From assembly GCA_030374765.1 (NCBI GenBank), contig JARGXX010000098.1, positions 992,001 through 1,056,000 on the forward strand: a DNA stretch of 64,000 nucleotides. The letters run 5' to 3'. This document shows, in pieces, positions 1 to 11,663 of this stretch (the first letter of the stretch is position 1; each line of letters begins with the position of its first letter). This DNA comes from Agarophyton chilense (lineage: Eukaryota; Rhodophyta; Florideophyceae; Gracilariales; Gracilariaceae). The notes beneath the pieces were generated by a model. It searched no databases. It was not told where the DNA came from and was given only the letters and a program-made list of their open reading frames with translations. Both the position numbers and the translations under genes were made by a program.

Positions 1-1461
1 ATGAAAAAGCAAGGTACCTTTTCATCGAGTACTTCTTGGGTTTCGCCAGATGTCTTGAGTCGCGATAGCACATTAGCTTCGACATTAGCCAATCCCTTCT
101 TGTAATTCACTTAAAAATGGAATTCAGAAAGGCGTAGGCGCCATCGTGTGAGACGAACTGATCGGTCAGTGATTGACGAAAACCATCACAGAAACGAATG
201 ATACGTATTGAAAGTAAAACCTTCTCCCTCTAGATACTATCTCAAAGTGGCTAGGGCCCAGACGACTACAAGGCAATAATTTCTTGAATCTGGAAATTTC
301 CTTTCATCTGTGTTCAGCGATCTTGACCGGTATTCATTGGGGTTGCATTCACAATCATAGCGTGTTTGCAAGAGGTAACACCCTACTTGGTAGTCGATAG
401 AGTCAATAGCCATTGAAAATGGTAGGTTAGAGATGGACAACGCCAAGACGGGAGCTGCAATAACCGTGGTTTTCGGTAAATCGAACGCTTCCCATTCAGG
501 CGGTCTAAACTGTTTCAGCAGTATCGGATGTCTCTTACGAAACTTTGCGTTGAGCTGTGTCCTTTATGCAAGTATCGCAGTAAGAATAGTCAGTAGACTT
601 TGAAAAAGCCTAGGAAAGGACCGAATCGTTTCTTTGTATACGGCGGCTGAACCTCGCGAAGAGACGCTGTTCGTACTTCCTGAATAGCGATTTTTTCCGG
701 CTTGATCAACTGTCCCAAGTACTTGACGGTGCTAGCGAACTATTCGAAGTTTTTGAAATTCAAGGTGATACCTACGGTCTGCAGTACTTTGAGAATATCT
801 TCGACATATCGTAAATGGCGTTCCACATCTTGGTAAAAGATGATCAAATATTTCAAATAGACTAAAAACGTCTTTTACTTACAACTTCAGAGCAATATGT
901 CCATGGTACGCTGGACAGTAGCTGTTGTGTTCGTTACGCCATAGGTTATTCTTTTGAAACGGTGGAGACCCGCGTGTCACACAGATGCGGTCCTATTCTA
1001 GTTTTACTTCGCAACAGCCACCGGCCGATAGCCAGGGCTGGCGTCCAACGTGGTTAAATCATTCTTTTCTCGTGATTTGTCAATATATTCGGCCATGCGA
1101 GGCAACATCAATGGGTATGTATCACGAACTGTAACTGCGTTCAGATTTCGATAGTAGATAGAGAATCGTAAAGAATCTTCCGGTTTTGGAACCAGAACTA
1201 CTTATGAGGCCTAAGCATATTGAGCTGCTTCTATAACCCCCTTTTTCAGAATTTTTTGACGCTTTCCCCCTGTATTTGACGACTATGCAACCACGCTATG
1301 TAGGGTGGTTGTACTATGGGGCGAGACCCTAGAACTGAGTCTATGTGATGTTTCGTAGCAGATATCTCGCCTAACTCTCCACTCAATGTAGAGGCGTCCT
1401 TCTTCAGCATTGATAAGATCTTTGTTCTGTAGTGTTCCGATAAATGTGCTAAATCTGGCAC
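1..1461 (-). pseudogene. Decayed Ty3/gypsy reverse transcriptase, cut by window edge
   Basis: Reading the minus strand from 1461 downward gives a recognisable gypsy reverse transcriptase across several frames. First comes the pre-RT segment with KHHID and an R-P-I-Q-PPY-like stretch (1461-1250). Then VVLVPKP, a LRFSIYYRNLNAVT stretch, TLDASPGY (the first catalytic Asp region, about 1050) and HAGLHRFKRITYG. Further down is a region matching the helical part before the connection domain, ending near KYLGQLIKP (about 700). Many stops and frame changes interrupt it, so it is inactive. RNase H and integrase, if present, lie beyond position 1. Order and polarity match the gag remnant upstream on the same strand. 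Confidence 0.8.
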
Positions 1462-3125
1462 ATCAACCAGGCTTTCTGGAACCTATGCAGCTTGGCAATG
1501 ATCTCCAGACGGAGGCTGCAGCTCTTCTTCTGTGTCACAGACATCGGTTAGTCCCAAAATTTTGTGGCAGAAAAATGAGTAGTGTCCACCATTGTGAGAT
1601 GAGACAAAGCTATGGAAACAACCAGATTCTTCGGTATCTGATGATCATTATCGATAAAGGCACTCAAGAGTATCCGAAGAATTCAAACGGGTTCTCCTGA
1701 ACAATGCACCTAGCGAATAGCAATCCACGCGATTTGTATACCCGATTGTTCGATTAAAATACCGCGAGCCTGTGTCGCTCTGTCGTTTGTTGTACCCACG
1801 TATGTTTGGGTCTGAGCTTTCAGTACTGCCCCCTTCGCAATCCGAATCTTCTGTAAGACACGTCCTTAAAGGTTACCATACTTCCCAGATGGTGGAAGAA
1901 GAGGTGTCTAAAGGCAACGACGCGGCTGCTTGCGAACAAATGGGACTGTGGATCCATCATCTAGTTCCAATAGTTTCCTTCGTGGACGAATTTATTCGAC
2001 AAACCGGTCGCAATATTCGCACCCCTGCCCCACGTAGGAGGCTAACGTCCTACAGACGACGAAGTCAACTAGGACTCAGAAGCATTCTAATCACACTAAG
2101 AGTCGAACTTTACCCAGTGTATTTAGAACATTCTTGTTGGCTTCCCGGATATCAGGTAACAGAGCTTATCGAATACATTTTACGTTACTAGGAGCAAGCT
2201 CCCACTCCTGTTTAAAGTCCAAGCCAACTCCTGTATCCAGGATGTTCAATCGACGAGTATCTAGATTCTTGTCGGAGCCGATGTCGGCATATACCTTAAA
2301 GTTTCTTTTGGACATTGCCATGAGGTAAATTTCTCGCGTTGAGAGGTGTACAATTTCCAGGGACGGTATAAGTAACAGTCAAACTGCACTCCTTTTCCGA
2401 AAGGCGGATTACTTCCGTTCGGCGGGCATTTGGTATGTCTTGAGAGAATCTTGGGCTAAAAAATGCGGGAGCGGGGAGACGAGCTCTCCTTAAAAAGCAC
2501 TAAGTGATTGACTAGTCCATACCCGTTTAGGGCTCCCTCACTTCGTTTTCCGGCTGCGCCGACTCATTCACCTCAAGGGTGCCTCTTCCCACCGGGATAC
2601 TGGTTGTATAGCTTCAGCAATTTGAACAAAAGGCGGATCTGAGCGGGGCATTTAAGCCTGAGAAAACCATTTTTTGGTGTTCGAATACCTGCCTGCCCGT
2701 ACGAGACTCCTCTCTTTTTCCGAGAGCGCTCCATAATTTTGTACGATACATTTCAGATGTTTTGCAAGAAAAGTGCACTTAGCACTCGAATGGTGTTTTC
2801 CGAAGGACTAATAGCGTATTAAACTGTCACGACAGAGGATCGACATATTTGTTGAACGGCTAACTGTGCAGATATCCACCCATCCGAGTTTCCGGCTCTT
2901 AAGTCTGCCCCGTTGGGACACCATATACGGACAGTACAGATGGCGAAGGCTTCCACAGCTATTGGGGCTTCTTCGTCCTGAGATTCCGAGCGTGGTAGGT
3001 ACACTTTTGGTACCGATGAGTCCAGGGATTCCATTAAACGGACCACTTTTTCGTATGAATTAACCCCTCGGGGTGCTGACGATGAATCTCATGAGGCTAT
3101 TAAATATTCCAAATGTAGCTATTTC
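1462..3125 (-). other. Decayed gypsy interior between gag and RT
   Basis: This stretch lies between the gag-like and RT-like remnants on the minus strand, where protease and the Pol N-terminus are expected. I could not identify a D-S/T-G protease motif. All open frames are short (under 140 codons) and none resembles a host gene. It is assigned to the element by position only. Confidence 0.4.
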
Positions 3126-4502
3126 TTATGCGGCTTGAATATGGAGGAGCTTTTTCATTACCCATAACGGTATCAAAAGCCGTTGAGCGGCGAAAATACC
3201 AAGCGCTCGTGCCTCGTCCACTAAAGCTTGAACAAACTGAAAGAACTCCAAAAATAGGACTCTTCCGTGCCTTTTACGATATCTACACACCAACGACTTG
3301 ATACTCGGGTCCAACCCGTCGAAGTACAATTTCATCTTGTCCACTGTCGACTGAACATTTCCACAGCGAACTGAAGCTTTGGTAAGCCTTGAGCTTTACC
3401 CAGGTTTGTCTTCATCAGACTTCTGGGTCACGTCTCTTAGGTCCAGGATCGCCTAACGTATGGGTTTTGAAGTCTTGTAACTGCGCAGCAGATACTTTCC
3501 CGCTCTGGCCAGGAGCTAACGCCGCCTTCATCGGCTGTCAAGGCTCTGTTTACGGAACGATATCTCTCCAAAGCAAAGCATTTAAGGAAGTTTGGTAAAG
3601 AAACAAATGTCTGTGGCTCACTCATCTCGAGGTTGCCCGATTCGGCAACAAATCGAGATATAAACTCGACAAAGAGAATATGATGTTTCCCAATACTCGT
3701 CAAATCATTAAGGATGGTCTGCAATCGTTTAATGTGGCCCTTCAACTTCGCGGTTTCGTGTTCTGATCGCTTCTTTCTCTTCACCTTTAAATGGTAGTAC
3801 CCGTAATTCAGGAACGCTGCAGTAGATTTGGGCACGAGAGAACCTTCTGTAAGGCGAGCCTTTCTTCCTCATTAACCACGAAGACGTGTTCATCTTCCCA
3901 TATCGGGACTTTCGATGACCATCATCACTGTTGTCTTCATCTGGAGTAACTGAGTCATCAGAAGCCTCACTACTAGTACTGTAATATACTGTAGTAGATG
4001 ATTTATCGCTCGAATCAGGTGAAGGGATCCGCTTCCTACGTCGTGACTTTAACTTCTTCGAACGAGCTTCTTTCAAAGGAGCCCCTTCTTCTTCCAGCAT
4101 GAGTGATTCAGGCGTATCTCTGGTGGAAACTTCTGAATGCAGTCCTTCTAGACGAGGTCTGATTAGAGTGAGGACTTCCTTCGCGTTCACGGTTAGGCCA
4201 GGTATCGCCTCGGGCGTGTTCCTTTACCTTTTCATTAAATGGTTAAGCTCCTCACGTAGGGTTTTCAAAGATGCAGAGATTTGTTAACCATCGTCCTGAT
4301 GAACAAGTGCCTCTTGCGAAGTATGTGATTGTTCGATCTCAGCGATCAGAGAAGCAATCTTCAATTCCACAGTGTTCGTGCTCATGCGCAATGCGCTTGA
4401 ATCAGATCTGAGACGACGCACATCACTGCGCAAGGTATTCTCTTCTTGAGATCCGACGACTTCAGCATCAACCACGACTTCTGTAGTGTGCGTGACTGCC
4501 AC
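3126..4502 (-). pseudogene. Decayed Gag of the left-hand gypsy element
   Basis: Three successive minus-strand frames read as a degraded Gag. Frame one (4502-4284) is a hydrophilic, coiled-coil-prone N-terminus. Frame two (4190-3729) has a basic, serine-rich linker with many KSRRRK and SSD patches. Frame three (3835-3437) holds a helical segment containing FVEFISRFVAESGNLE and FVSLPNFLKCF, then 3344-3126 begins with MDKMKLYFDGLDPSIKSLV, typical of the C-terminal part of retrotransposon capsid domains. The frames are separated by frameshifts. No zinc knuckle was found. The same strand continues into a gypsy RT, which supports one element of which roughly 4.5 kb is visible. Confidence 0.55.
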
Positions 4503-5389
4503 TGTTACAGGGGCTGATACTTCCGAGATATCTCGTTCATCACATACAGAGCATGATTGTGAAATCGCCTGACCATACAGTGGCTCTTAGGCTTCAACAG
4601 ATGAGGCAAGCCTCGGTGTCGGGTGTGTTTCAGCAGGACCATGGCGACCAGTACTCGAATAGCTTTGGATATTTGGAATTATAGATCAAACCTGCGTCCA
4701 AGTTCTAAGAAAGGTGTCTTCGACTTCTCGACCACATGATCAATCACAATGAATTCTGTTTTTGTTGAAGGTGGTTCGATAAACAATACGAAAGTACGAT
4801 TCCACTCATTTCCAGTATCGATATCGATTCCACGTTCCAGGAACAAAACATTCAGTGCAACTGAGCACAGTGGTTCTTAGTCGGGAGACTACCTGTATTA
4901 TCCGCTCTTTCGGTAAGAGCAGACACTTGCGACAGAGTTTGGCCATACCTCCACTGGCTGGCGGTGCGTACGGACTACACGGAGGAGTATGAACCCCTTA
5001 AGGACGCCACTCACATGGAAATACTGCGAACGACCGCGCCGGTACACCGACCCTCACCTGGAAGTACTCCGCAAGGAGCTGCAGTGAGGAAAATTTTCGG
5101 ACGGCAGGTGTCGGCTCAAAATTATATCACCCACCGAATTGGTGCGCACGCCTGAGTTGAGAAAGGTACCTTGATATATCGCACCGGTTTGTACAGGGAG
5201 GATCTACGTTGAGAGACATGGCAGCCATTGGAGCACCTCATACGATCAGAAATGGCCCAATACCGACGCGACGCGGAAACCGTAAATCATTACACTCTGT
5301 TTAATGTCCATGTTGGATAAAGAAACCGAAACAGCGAGAAGGAGAGAGACAGAATGGAATAAAAATCGTTGGAAATGAAGAAGCATACA
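4503..5389. other. No gene recognised
   Basis: No open frame longer than about 70 codons and no recognisable domain on either strand. It may contain the 5' end or LTR of the left gypsy element. I found no direct-repeat partner inside the window, which is expected because the partner would be off the left edge. Confidence 0.4.
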
Positions 5390-6022
5390 TATAATGTTTT
5401 CTAGAATACGATATTCATGGCCGAGCCAAATAGACGATACAAACCTAGAACTTGATTGTTCGTATATCTACAATCACTCGGAGGATAACTTTTGCATTGT
5501 AGGCGTGCGAGAGCATCCCACATTTTGGAGAGGTTCCCGGAGTCTTTGTAGGCCCCCAATCTCACCTCGTTGAGGAATTGGGCTATCAAATCAACGCTAC
5601 TGGTAACCCTTTAAAAGATCTGGTTCCAGCGCCGCTATGAATTCACCATAACCTATTTTTTCGTGAGTAGGGTAAAGCTTCACATCACAAAATAGCCCTG
5701 GAGGGATCAAAAACTGGAAAGGCGTCCAGTCCTTTCCTTAATATGCAATCTGCATGAGCGCAGAATGTTCGGCTGCTAGAGATTCTTCTGCGTTGCGGCG
5801 TATTTGGTATGAAAGGATAACCTCATGGCTCATCCAGTATCAAGCAGGGATCAGGGCTGCTGAGAAATTCCCCGAAAGCGTATTTAATCCATCCGTATAA
5901 GCGGCCATCACTACCTCATAGAAAACGTCGAAGGGACAGAACCACGGAGCCCGCCGAATACAAAAGAAATTTACGTGTTTGGTCGGATTTAGCCCTATCA
6001 GGGAGTCGTACAAAGACCACAC
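5390..6022 (-). pseudogene. Decayed relative of the unknown 335-residue protein at 30.2 kb
   Basis: The minus-strand translation matches the intact ORF at 30209-31216 in order. First is an APWF...YTDG...LSG segment (5950-5850), against APWF...YTDG...LPG. Then a stretch with HEVIL, AEHSALMQIAY and FQFLIPPGL, against RRVAV, SAHAAFVLLGH and FEYPIPDGL. Then DVKLYPTHEKIGY, against DIRLYRIQGEIGY. Several in-frame stops and at least one frameshift show it is dead. Function is unknown. Its position beside mobile-element remnants suggests the family is carried by a transposable element. Confidence 0.6.
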
Positions 6023-9000
6023 TATAAGAAGATAAAGGATTAAAGGAAATGTAGTCGGAGGACTTGTTGGCTGCGGTTGAGAATAACAATGCGGGCAGAT
6101 AAATTTAGTGAGAGTCTTCTTGCTTTGAGGGAGAGTTCCCTCCCGGATCCCGGTTAAGAAACCGTTCTAGAGAAGAAATATTTGGTTTGAAATCGTGCTT
6201 GGAGTATCAATGATAGAAAAGCAAAGCGAAGAAACACACCGTAGCTCTGAAGGTTGTTTGCAGGTAAATAGTTGTTGCTCTATAGAAACAGGAAGCGCGT
6301 GATATGGCCTAGAGAAACGCACCAGCAATCCAGACAAACGCTCAACATTGAACTGTATACCCAAAGCCACTTTTCTTTTTCTGGGTACGAAAGCTCTTCT
6401 AACAAAAGACACATTTAGTGCAATGCCATCTGGCGAAACACAGAACACATTTTATTATTGGCACGGTAATACTTGCTTAAAGTAACAAAAAAGTAAACTT
6501 CATATCCATTCAAAGTAGTTAAAAGGCAGAAAGCGGGGTTTTATAAGCCAAGGGAACACAAGTGGTATGTATGATATCGAGATTTCCAGCCCAGAATAGG
6601 GCCAAGAAAAGAAGTCAAAGAATGAAGGTAGAAAGGAGGATTGTAATAGCTAGAGAGTGCAAATAATAAAATGAACAATTCATATGTGGCAGCCAGACGC
6701 AAATGTAAAAAGAGTTGATGAAATAAAAATGAATTTAGTGAAGGCCTATACCACTATGTAAACACTGGATGTATATATGGCAAATGTTCTAAAAAAACAA
6801 TGTTCTTCTTGCTGGTCCTAGCACGACTTCGAGGACTACTTTTGTAATGAAATTAGAGATCGAAAGCTTCGAGAAACCTGATATGTCATACACGGCATCT
6901 GAAGTTTCAATCTTTGTAATAAGCCCGTCGTAATGCGTTCTGGTGCTTACAACGGCCGTGGTGTACCGCTGAGTGACCTTGGCTTTGCACGTCGATTCTG
7001 CAGACGATACAGCGCTTCAGGAAGAGTTTAAAAATTAAAATACGGCGGAGATGCTTTTCAAGTTGAGAAACGACTCTAATGATGTGTTGCGGGCGAGAAT
7101 TGCTAAAGGGTTTTGAAGAAGGTGAAGAGTGAGTGAGGGATGCTTTTTTCTTGGTGAGGCCGATTGCTTCCACCTCCAATTTGGAACCTTGCACAGTTTC
7201 ACACGCCTGACAAATAGGTAGAAACTGAAAGAATTTAACGCACCGGTGACTCTCACTTCCCTTTTAGTATAGCTCACCCAGTATGGGTGTAAGTTCTAGA
7301 GCCCATCGTTTTTGTGGACTATTATACTACTCTTCAGCGAAATAACCTTTCCACGAGTGGTCAACAACCCTGCAAATGTAAAGAGGCTTATTATCAGGAG
7401 TGATTTTACCATTTGTTGTGTTTCTATCTTTTGTATTGTTTTTTGACGTCTTTGCTGTATTATCTCTACTCTCGTGAACATCCACCTTTTTTTCTGGTCT
7501 CGGTCTTATACTCGACTTTGTCTTTTGGTCTAAAAACGGACTCTTCCGCAGGATTTGCCCCGTGAGAGAAAGATCTCACACGTCTTCGTTTTTTTATCGA
7601 TATCTTGGCATTACACCACATCGTTTTGTCAATATTGCATATTTTCTTTGATCACTACAAATTGTATCGACACATGAAGTGAACCGCGCTGCATGTTCTA
7701 CATAGCTAGAGGCAGACGACTGTATGCTTTTTTTATATGTTTATATTGTATGTTTTCCTTGATCGATGAAAATTGTATCGATAGAAGTAGTGCACCGCGT
7801 TACATGTTCTACATAGCTAGAAATAGACCACACCGCAGCTTCGTTCCCATCTGGACTCCGCAGAAACTATTTTCGCACAAAAAACTACCTACTACAAAAG
7901 CATCTGACCTGTGTCCGGGCCCGCGTTTTTTCTCGCTCAAAGCTCCAGTGGGAAAGAAAGAGACTTCTGTTCCTTACTCAGAGAATCAAGTTTTGATTCT
8001 GTCGAGAGTATATTAGCTGATAGCCTTCATCCTGGTCTGAGAGAGCGGGCACATTTACTTGAAGATTCCACGACTGGTTTTTTTTGAGATTTTCGTCCAC
8101 GGATTCTGTGCCGTTTAGGCACTGCCCAAGTATTGTCGCATTTGGGTGTGGTGCTGAACAAGAAAGAAAAGGACTCAGCATTGGTCTTTGACAATTAAGG
8201 GCCAAAGATAGCCGTCTCTCTTAGGACTCAAAAACTCAAGGAAACTATGAGTATGATGAGTTGCGCTGGAACGCATTCAGAAGAAGAACCAGATACTGCC
8301 AGTGATGGATTATTTCGCGCAAAGAACCCTTTTGATTTAGGGTTAGGTTCGGGTTGAGTTCCGTTTTAGCCTTTTAGGGTTTTTTTCGAGTCGTATTTCA
8401 AAGGTTCTCATGCACTCTCTGAGAACCCTTGGTAAGGCTTTGTTCCTTTGATACGCTGGCGCAAATGCAGTGCGCGTGAATGTATCCTACATCGGAATAT
8501 ATTTTTCCGAGCGACAGAGATAAATACCCTGCTTAGAGCTTGGGCACTTCAGAAGAGAATGCCTCCCTGGCATTAGTGAAACAAATTGTCATATTATGGT
8601 TGGAACGAACGGTTGGTCGACCCTCTCTGAAGAGGTTGCTTTCGCGCCGAGTCTGGGCTCCCTGTCTTTTTTCCAGTCTTCGTATCTCTTAGTCAGTTTC
8701 CCTCTTGAGATAAAAATAAAATCGTAGGATTTATCTAGCTCCCTCGAGATTGAAGTGTGTCCATACTGCTGAGCGACACGATTGGAACAAGATCAGTGTG
8801 AACAGAAAATCGACAGTACTTAAGTTACAGGGAAGTATTGTATGTAACATGTTTCAAGCTTTTGCTGCAACATGCACTATGACGTAAACTCCGGATTGGT
8901 GCGGACAATTCCCTTCCATTAGTGATGGTCGAATTCTCCTTATAATAGAGCACTTGCATTCTTGAAAGAGCGTGTCACTGTCCGGAACTTATTTCAATTG

Positions 9001-10044
9001 ATTTCAAAGATTTTGCCAAGTAGTTTTCAATCGCAAAATTATTTGGAATAACTGCTTCCGAGGATGGGGAAGGCAGGCAGAAGTAGACGAAAAGCGTTGG
9101 TTACACACTGCACCTGCCCATCTCCACTTCTGCGCTTTTCTGGGTCATATGAAACACACAGAGCGTATTCATTTCCATCTCGCGACTTCGACCTGATCCT
9201 CGTAAACAATGTAATTTGTATTTGGAACTCAGTATGACAGTCATGATAGCATGGTCATCACAAAGAGCACATGACATCTCTTCCGTTCCTTTCTCTTTTC
9301 TAACCGTTTTGACTTTTGTCGCCTGCCTCTCCTCGGGCTAGTCCACCATCAGTTCGCTACGAACTGTTTGTTGTGTTTGTATGGGCTCGCGTCAGAGTGA
9401 TCGACTAGACATCCTCACAAAACTGTCCGTTATGGTAGGTAGACTCCCTTGTCTTTTCCCCTAACGCAGCAGATTGTTCATTTCTTTGGACCTACCGTTC
9501 ATGAGTCACCCGCATTCTCTGGTAAAGATACCAAATGCCTTCTGGATAGTTTTATTGTGGCTGTTTGGCTATTTCTGTTTGGTTATTTGTTGTCTTTTGA
9601 GGCTTGGGCAGTGTCTATCTGCTCCATTCATTCCGCCTGGGTATTTTTTGTCGTATTACACTTTGTACCCATTTATCTTAAAATAATTTCACTGCTACTC
9701 CGCGTTTATAGATTATGTATCACTTTACTTTTCCCGAGAGCTTCAATTTTCCTCCATCAAGAGAGTTCTCCCAGTCAGGTTGGCTATCACGAGCAAGTTT
9801 TTTGAATATTGGCATCAAGCCCGGTCGTTTCTGTATTAGTCTTTTCTTGTTGAGACCGGGGGTGTCTACACCGGTGTATCCAAAGTCGCTCTTGCAGCGC
9901 TTTTCAACGTGGGAGCTTCTCGTTTTCGTCGATAAGATTGTTTCGTATTTTTTTTGGTCTTGCACTACTGTTGTGTTACTACATTGCACGCGTGGCATTG
10001 TCGTCCCCTTCTTCTTTCTCACCGTTCTCTGAATATAATCCAAG
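6023..10044. other. AT-rich intergenic or relic DNA; no gene recognised
   Basis: Open frames are short (118 codons or fewer) and show no family signature. The stretch contains one tandem duplication (7628-7840, listed separately). The last few hundred bases lie upstream of the CBM20 gene and presumably include its promoter, but no convincing core element could be singled out. Confidence 0.4.
7628..7840. repeat. Tandem duplication, ~110-bp unit, two copies
   Basis: Two adjacent diverged copies share the order 'tattg.atattttc.ttgat', 'aattgtatcga', 'aaccgcg.t.catgttctacatagctag'. The landmark 'catgttctacatagctag' occurs at about 7692 and 7802, giving a period near 110 bp. No coding potential is evident. 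Confidence 0.7.
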
Positions 10045-11253
10045 ATGAAAAGTCTGCTTTTGCAGAGAGTCGTGAGATTATTAGAATGCTCTTTTGGAAG
10101 TCATTCAGCACATCTGGTTCCCCCTTTTCCGAAAGCTGCTCTCTTTCCAGGGCTGAGCGATACCTCTCAATCTACCTTCATCTCAAAATTATCGTCTTCG
10201 ACGCACTCTCCTGTGTCGTATCATGCGACGGTGAAAAAAGAACCGAGTAACAACCGCACTGGCACTGTCTCCCGCTTTGGCTATTCTCATATAGATGATG
10301 CCGGCTCAGATGTGAGTGGCTCTATGGTATCAAGTTGTGTAACATTGCCAGCCCTTCCTGAAACGATCCCCGAACTTAAAGAACCTGTTCGAACACAGGG
10401 CTATGTGATGAGGCTTGAAGACTTAGAAAAGAGAGAGCACAAACTGGAAAGGACGATCGATTCACTATTTCGTCGATTTTGTTACGAACAAGCGGTGGTG
10501 ATCGGGAAGCTTCCCACGTTCTCTCCAGATGGACAAATATTTGTTATCTCGCAGGACCAAGATGTGCCGCCATACTGCAGTCGGGTGCAATGTAGGCTAC
10601 GACCAGACGAGTGGCCTACAGCTCTTGCGCTGATGGGGTTTGATTGGCGCGAGAGCACAGCGTGGCTCTTGCGGTTGCAAGGAGCGTCTGATAGTACTTT
10701 GTTGCAACAGCTCAAGGCAGTGGCAATGATGAGCGCACCTTGCAGCGTTGTTCTGTTGTTATCGTGGTCGCCAATGGCGGTGGAAGTGGCCGATGATGCC
10801 GGATTCTCAATGGATGTGGTTCAGTATGGTGCACCTTTGTACCTTTTGAGAAGGAAGGAGCGCCATGCGCGTTGTGACGAGACGGAAAGTCCGTACACTT
10901 CTCCGCCATACAGTCCACCACCTGAACCGGCATTTGATGGATGGTTGGTGCGATTTGGTCTTGTAGAGAATGAAATGCCTCACGAGGTTCGGGATAAAAT
11001 GATGGGGGGGTGTGTTAAGGTAGTAGGCAATAGCAAGGCTCTGGGAGGCTGGAATGTGGGGCGTGGTGTACGTCTGAAATCTATAGAAGGTATTCTTAGC
11101 GCTGATATACTTATCGAACAAGAGAAAGGCCTGGAATACAAGTACGTTGTACAGGGCCAAGATGGCACCGTGCTTTGGGAACGTGGCTGGAACAGGTGCT
11201 TGTCTGGTGTGGATGAGATTTGTATTTGCTTGGAAGAGCATTGGAGAGTCTGA
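10045..11253 (+). CDS. CBM20 starch-binding domain protein
   Basis: A 402-residue protein starting at ATG 10045 in one exon. Residues about 301-385 form a CBM20-type carbohydrate-binding domain: VRFGLV, then a KVVGNSKALGGWN strand-turn, then YKYVV and a WERGWNR-like end, matching the conserved G-W-N, feYKyv and WE.g.NR positions. Residues about 118-150 are helical and charged (possible coiled coil). A proline-rich linker (SPPYSPPPEP, about 287-296) precedes the CBM20. The central region (150-275) is unrecognised, and no glucanotransferase, phosphatase or dikinase catalytic motif is visible, so this looks like an accessory or scaffold protein binding alpha-glucan. The N-terminus has some basic and hydrophobic residues, but a transit peptide is not certain. 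The domain call is firm; the biological role is inferred. Confidence 0.8.
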   Translation: MKSLLLQRVVRLLECSFGSHSAHLVPPFPKAALFPGLSDTSQSTFISKLSSSTHSPVSYHATVKKEPSNNRTGTVSRFGYSHIDDAGSDVSGSMVSSCVTLPALPETIPELKEPVRTQGYVMRLEDLEKREHKLERTIDSLFRRFCYEQAVVIGKLPTFSPDGQIFVISQDQDVPPYCSRVQCRLRPDEWPTALALMGFDWRESTAWLLRLQGASDSTLLQQLKAVAMMSAPCSVVLLLSWSPMAVEVADDAGFSMDVVQYGAPLYLLRRKERHARCDETESPYTSPPYSPPPEPAFDGWLVRFGLVENEMPHEVRDKMMGGCVKVVGNSKALGGWNVGRGVRLKSIEGILSADILIEQEKGLEYKYVVQGQDGTVLWERGWNRCLSGVDEICICLEEHWRV

Positions 11254-11627
11254 CAAAGTTAAGTAAGCCAAAAGTCAACTTCTCAGAGGGTGCGATAAGA
11301 CAATAATAGAATAGAGGAGGTGCAAACAGCTTTGGAGAAATTGAAAAAGTTTTGTTGATAGAGGTTGTCCCGGCGTCAATTTAAAGATGCTTAAGAATCG
11401 TAAATAGGGCTGAAGAGAGAAAAATTGTATGGTAGACTGTCCAAAACCATGTGTTTGAAGTTTCTTTGCGAAGTGGGAAAAAAGAATTCTGGATTTTCTC
11501 ATTAAAGATCAAGAGCATTCATTTGAGATTTTGGAGAAATGAAGAGCTTCCTGCCCTTCGTTGTACGTCATACTCGATCTATCGATCTAATATTCTCAGA
11601 TGAAGAAAAAGGGATGGAGAACGAGAG

Positions 11628-11663
<36 letters not shown>

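Noticed and set aside
8332-8357. TTTAGGG-like telomeric sequence
   Set aside because: Only about two imperfect units; too short to support an interstitial telomere.
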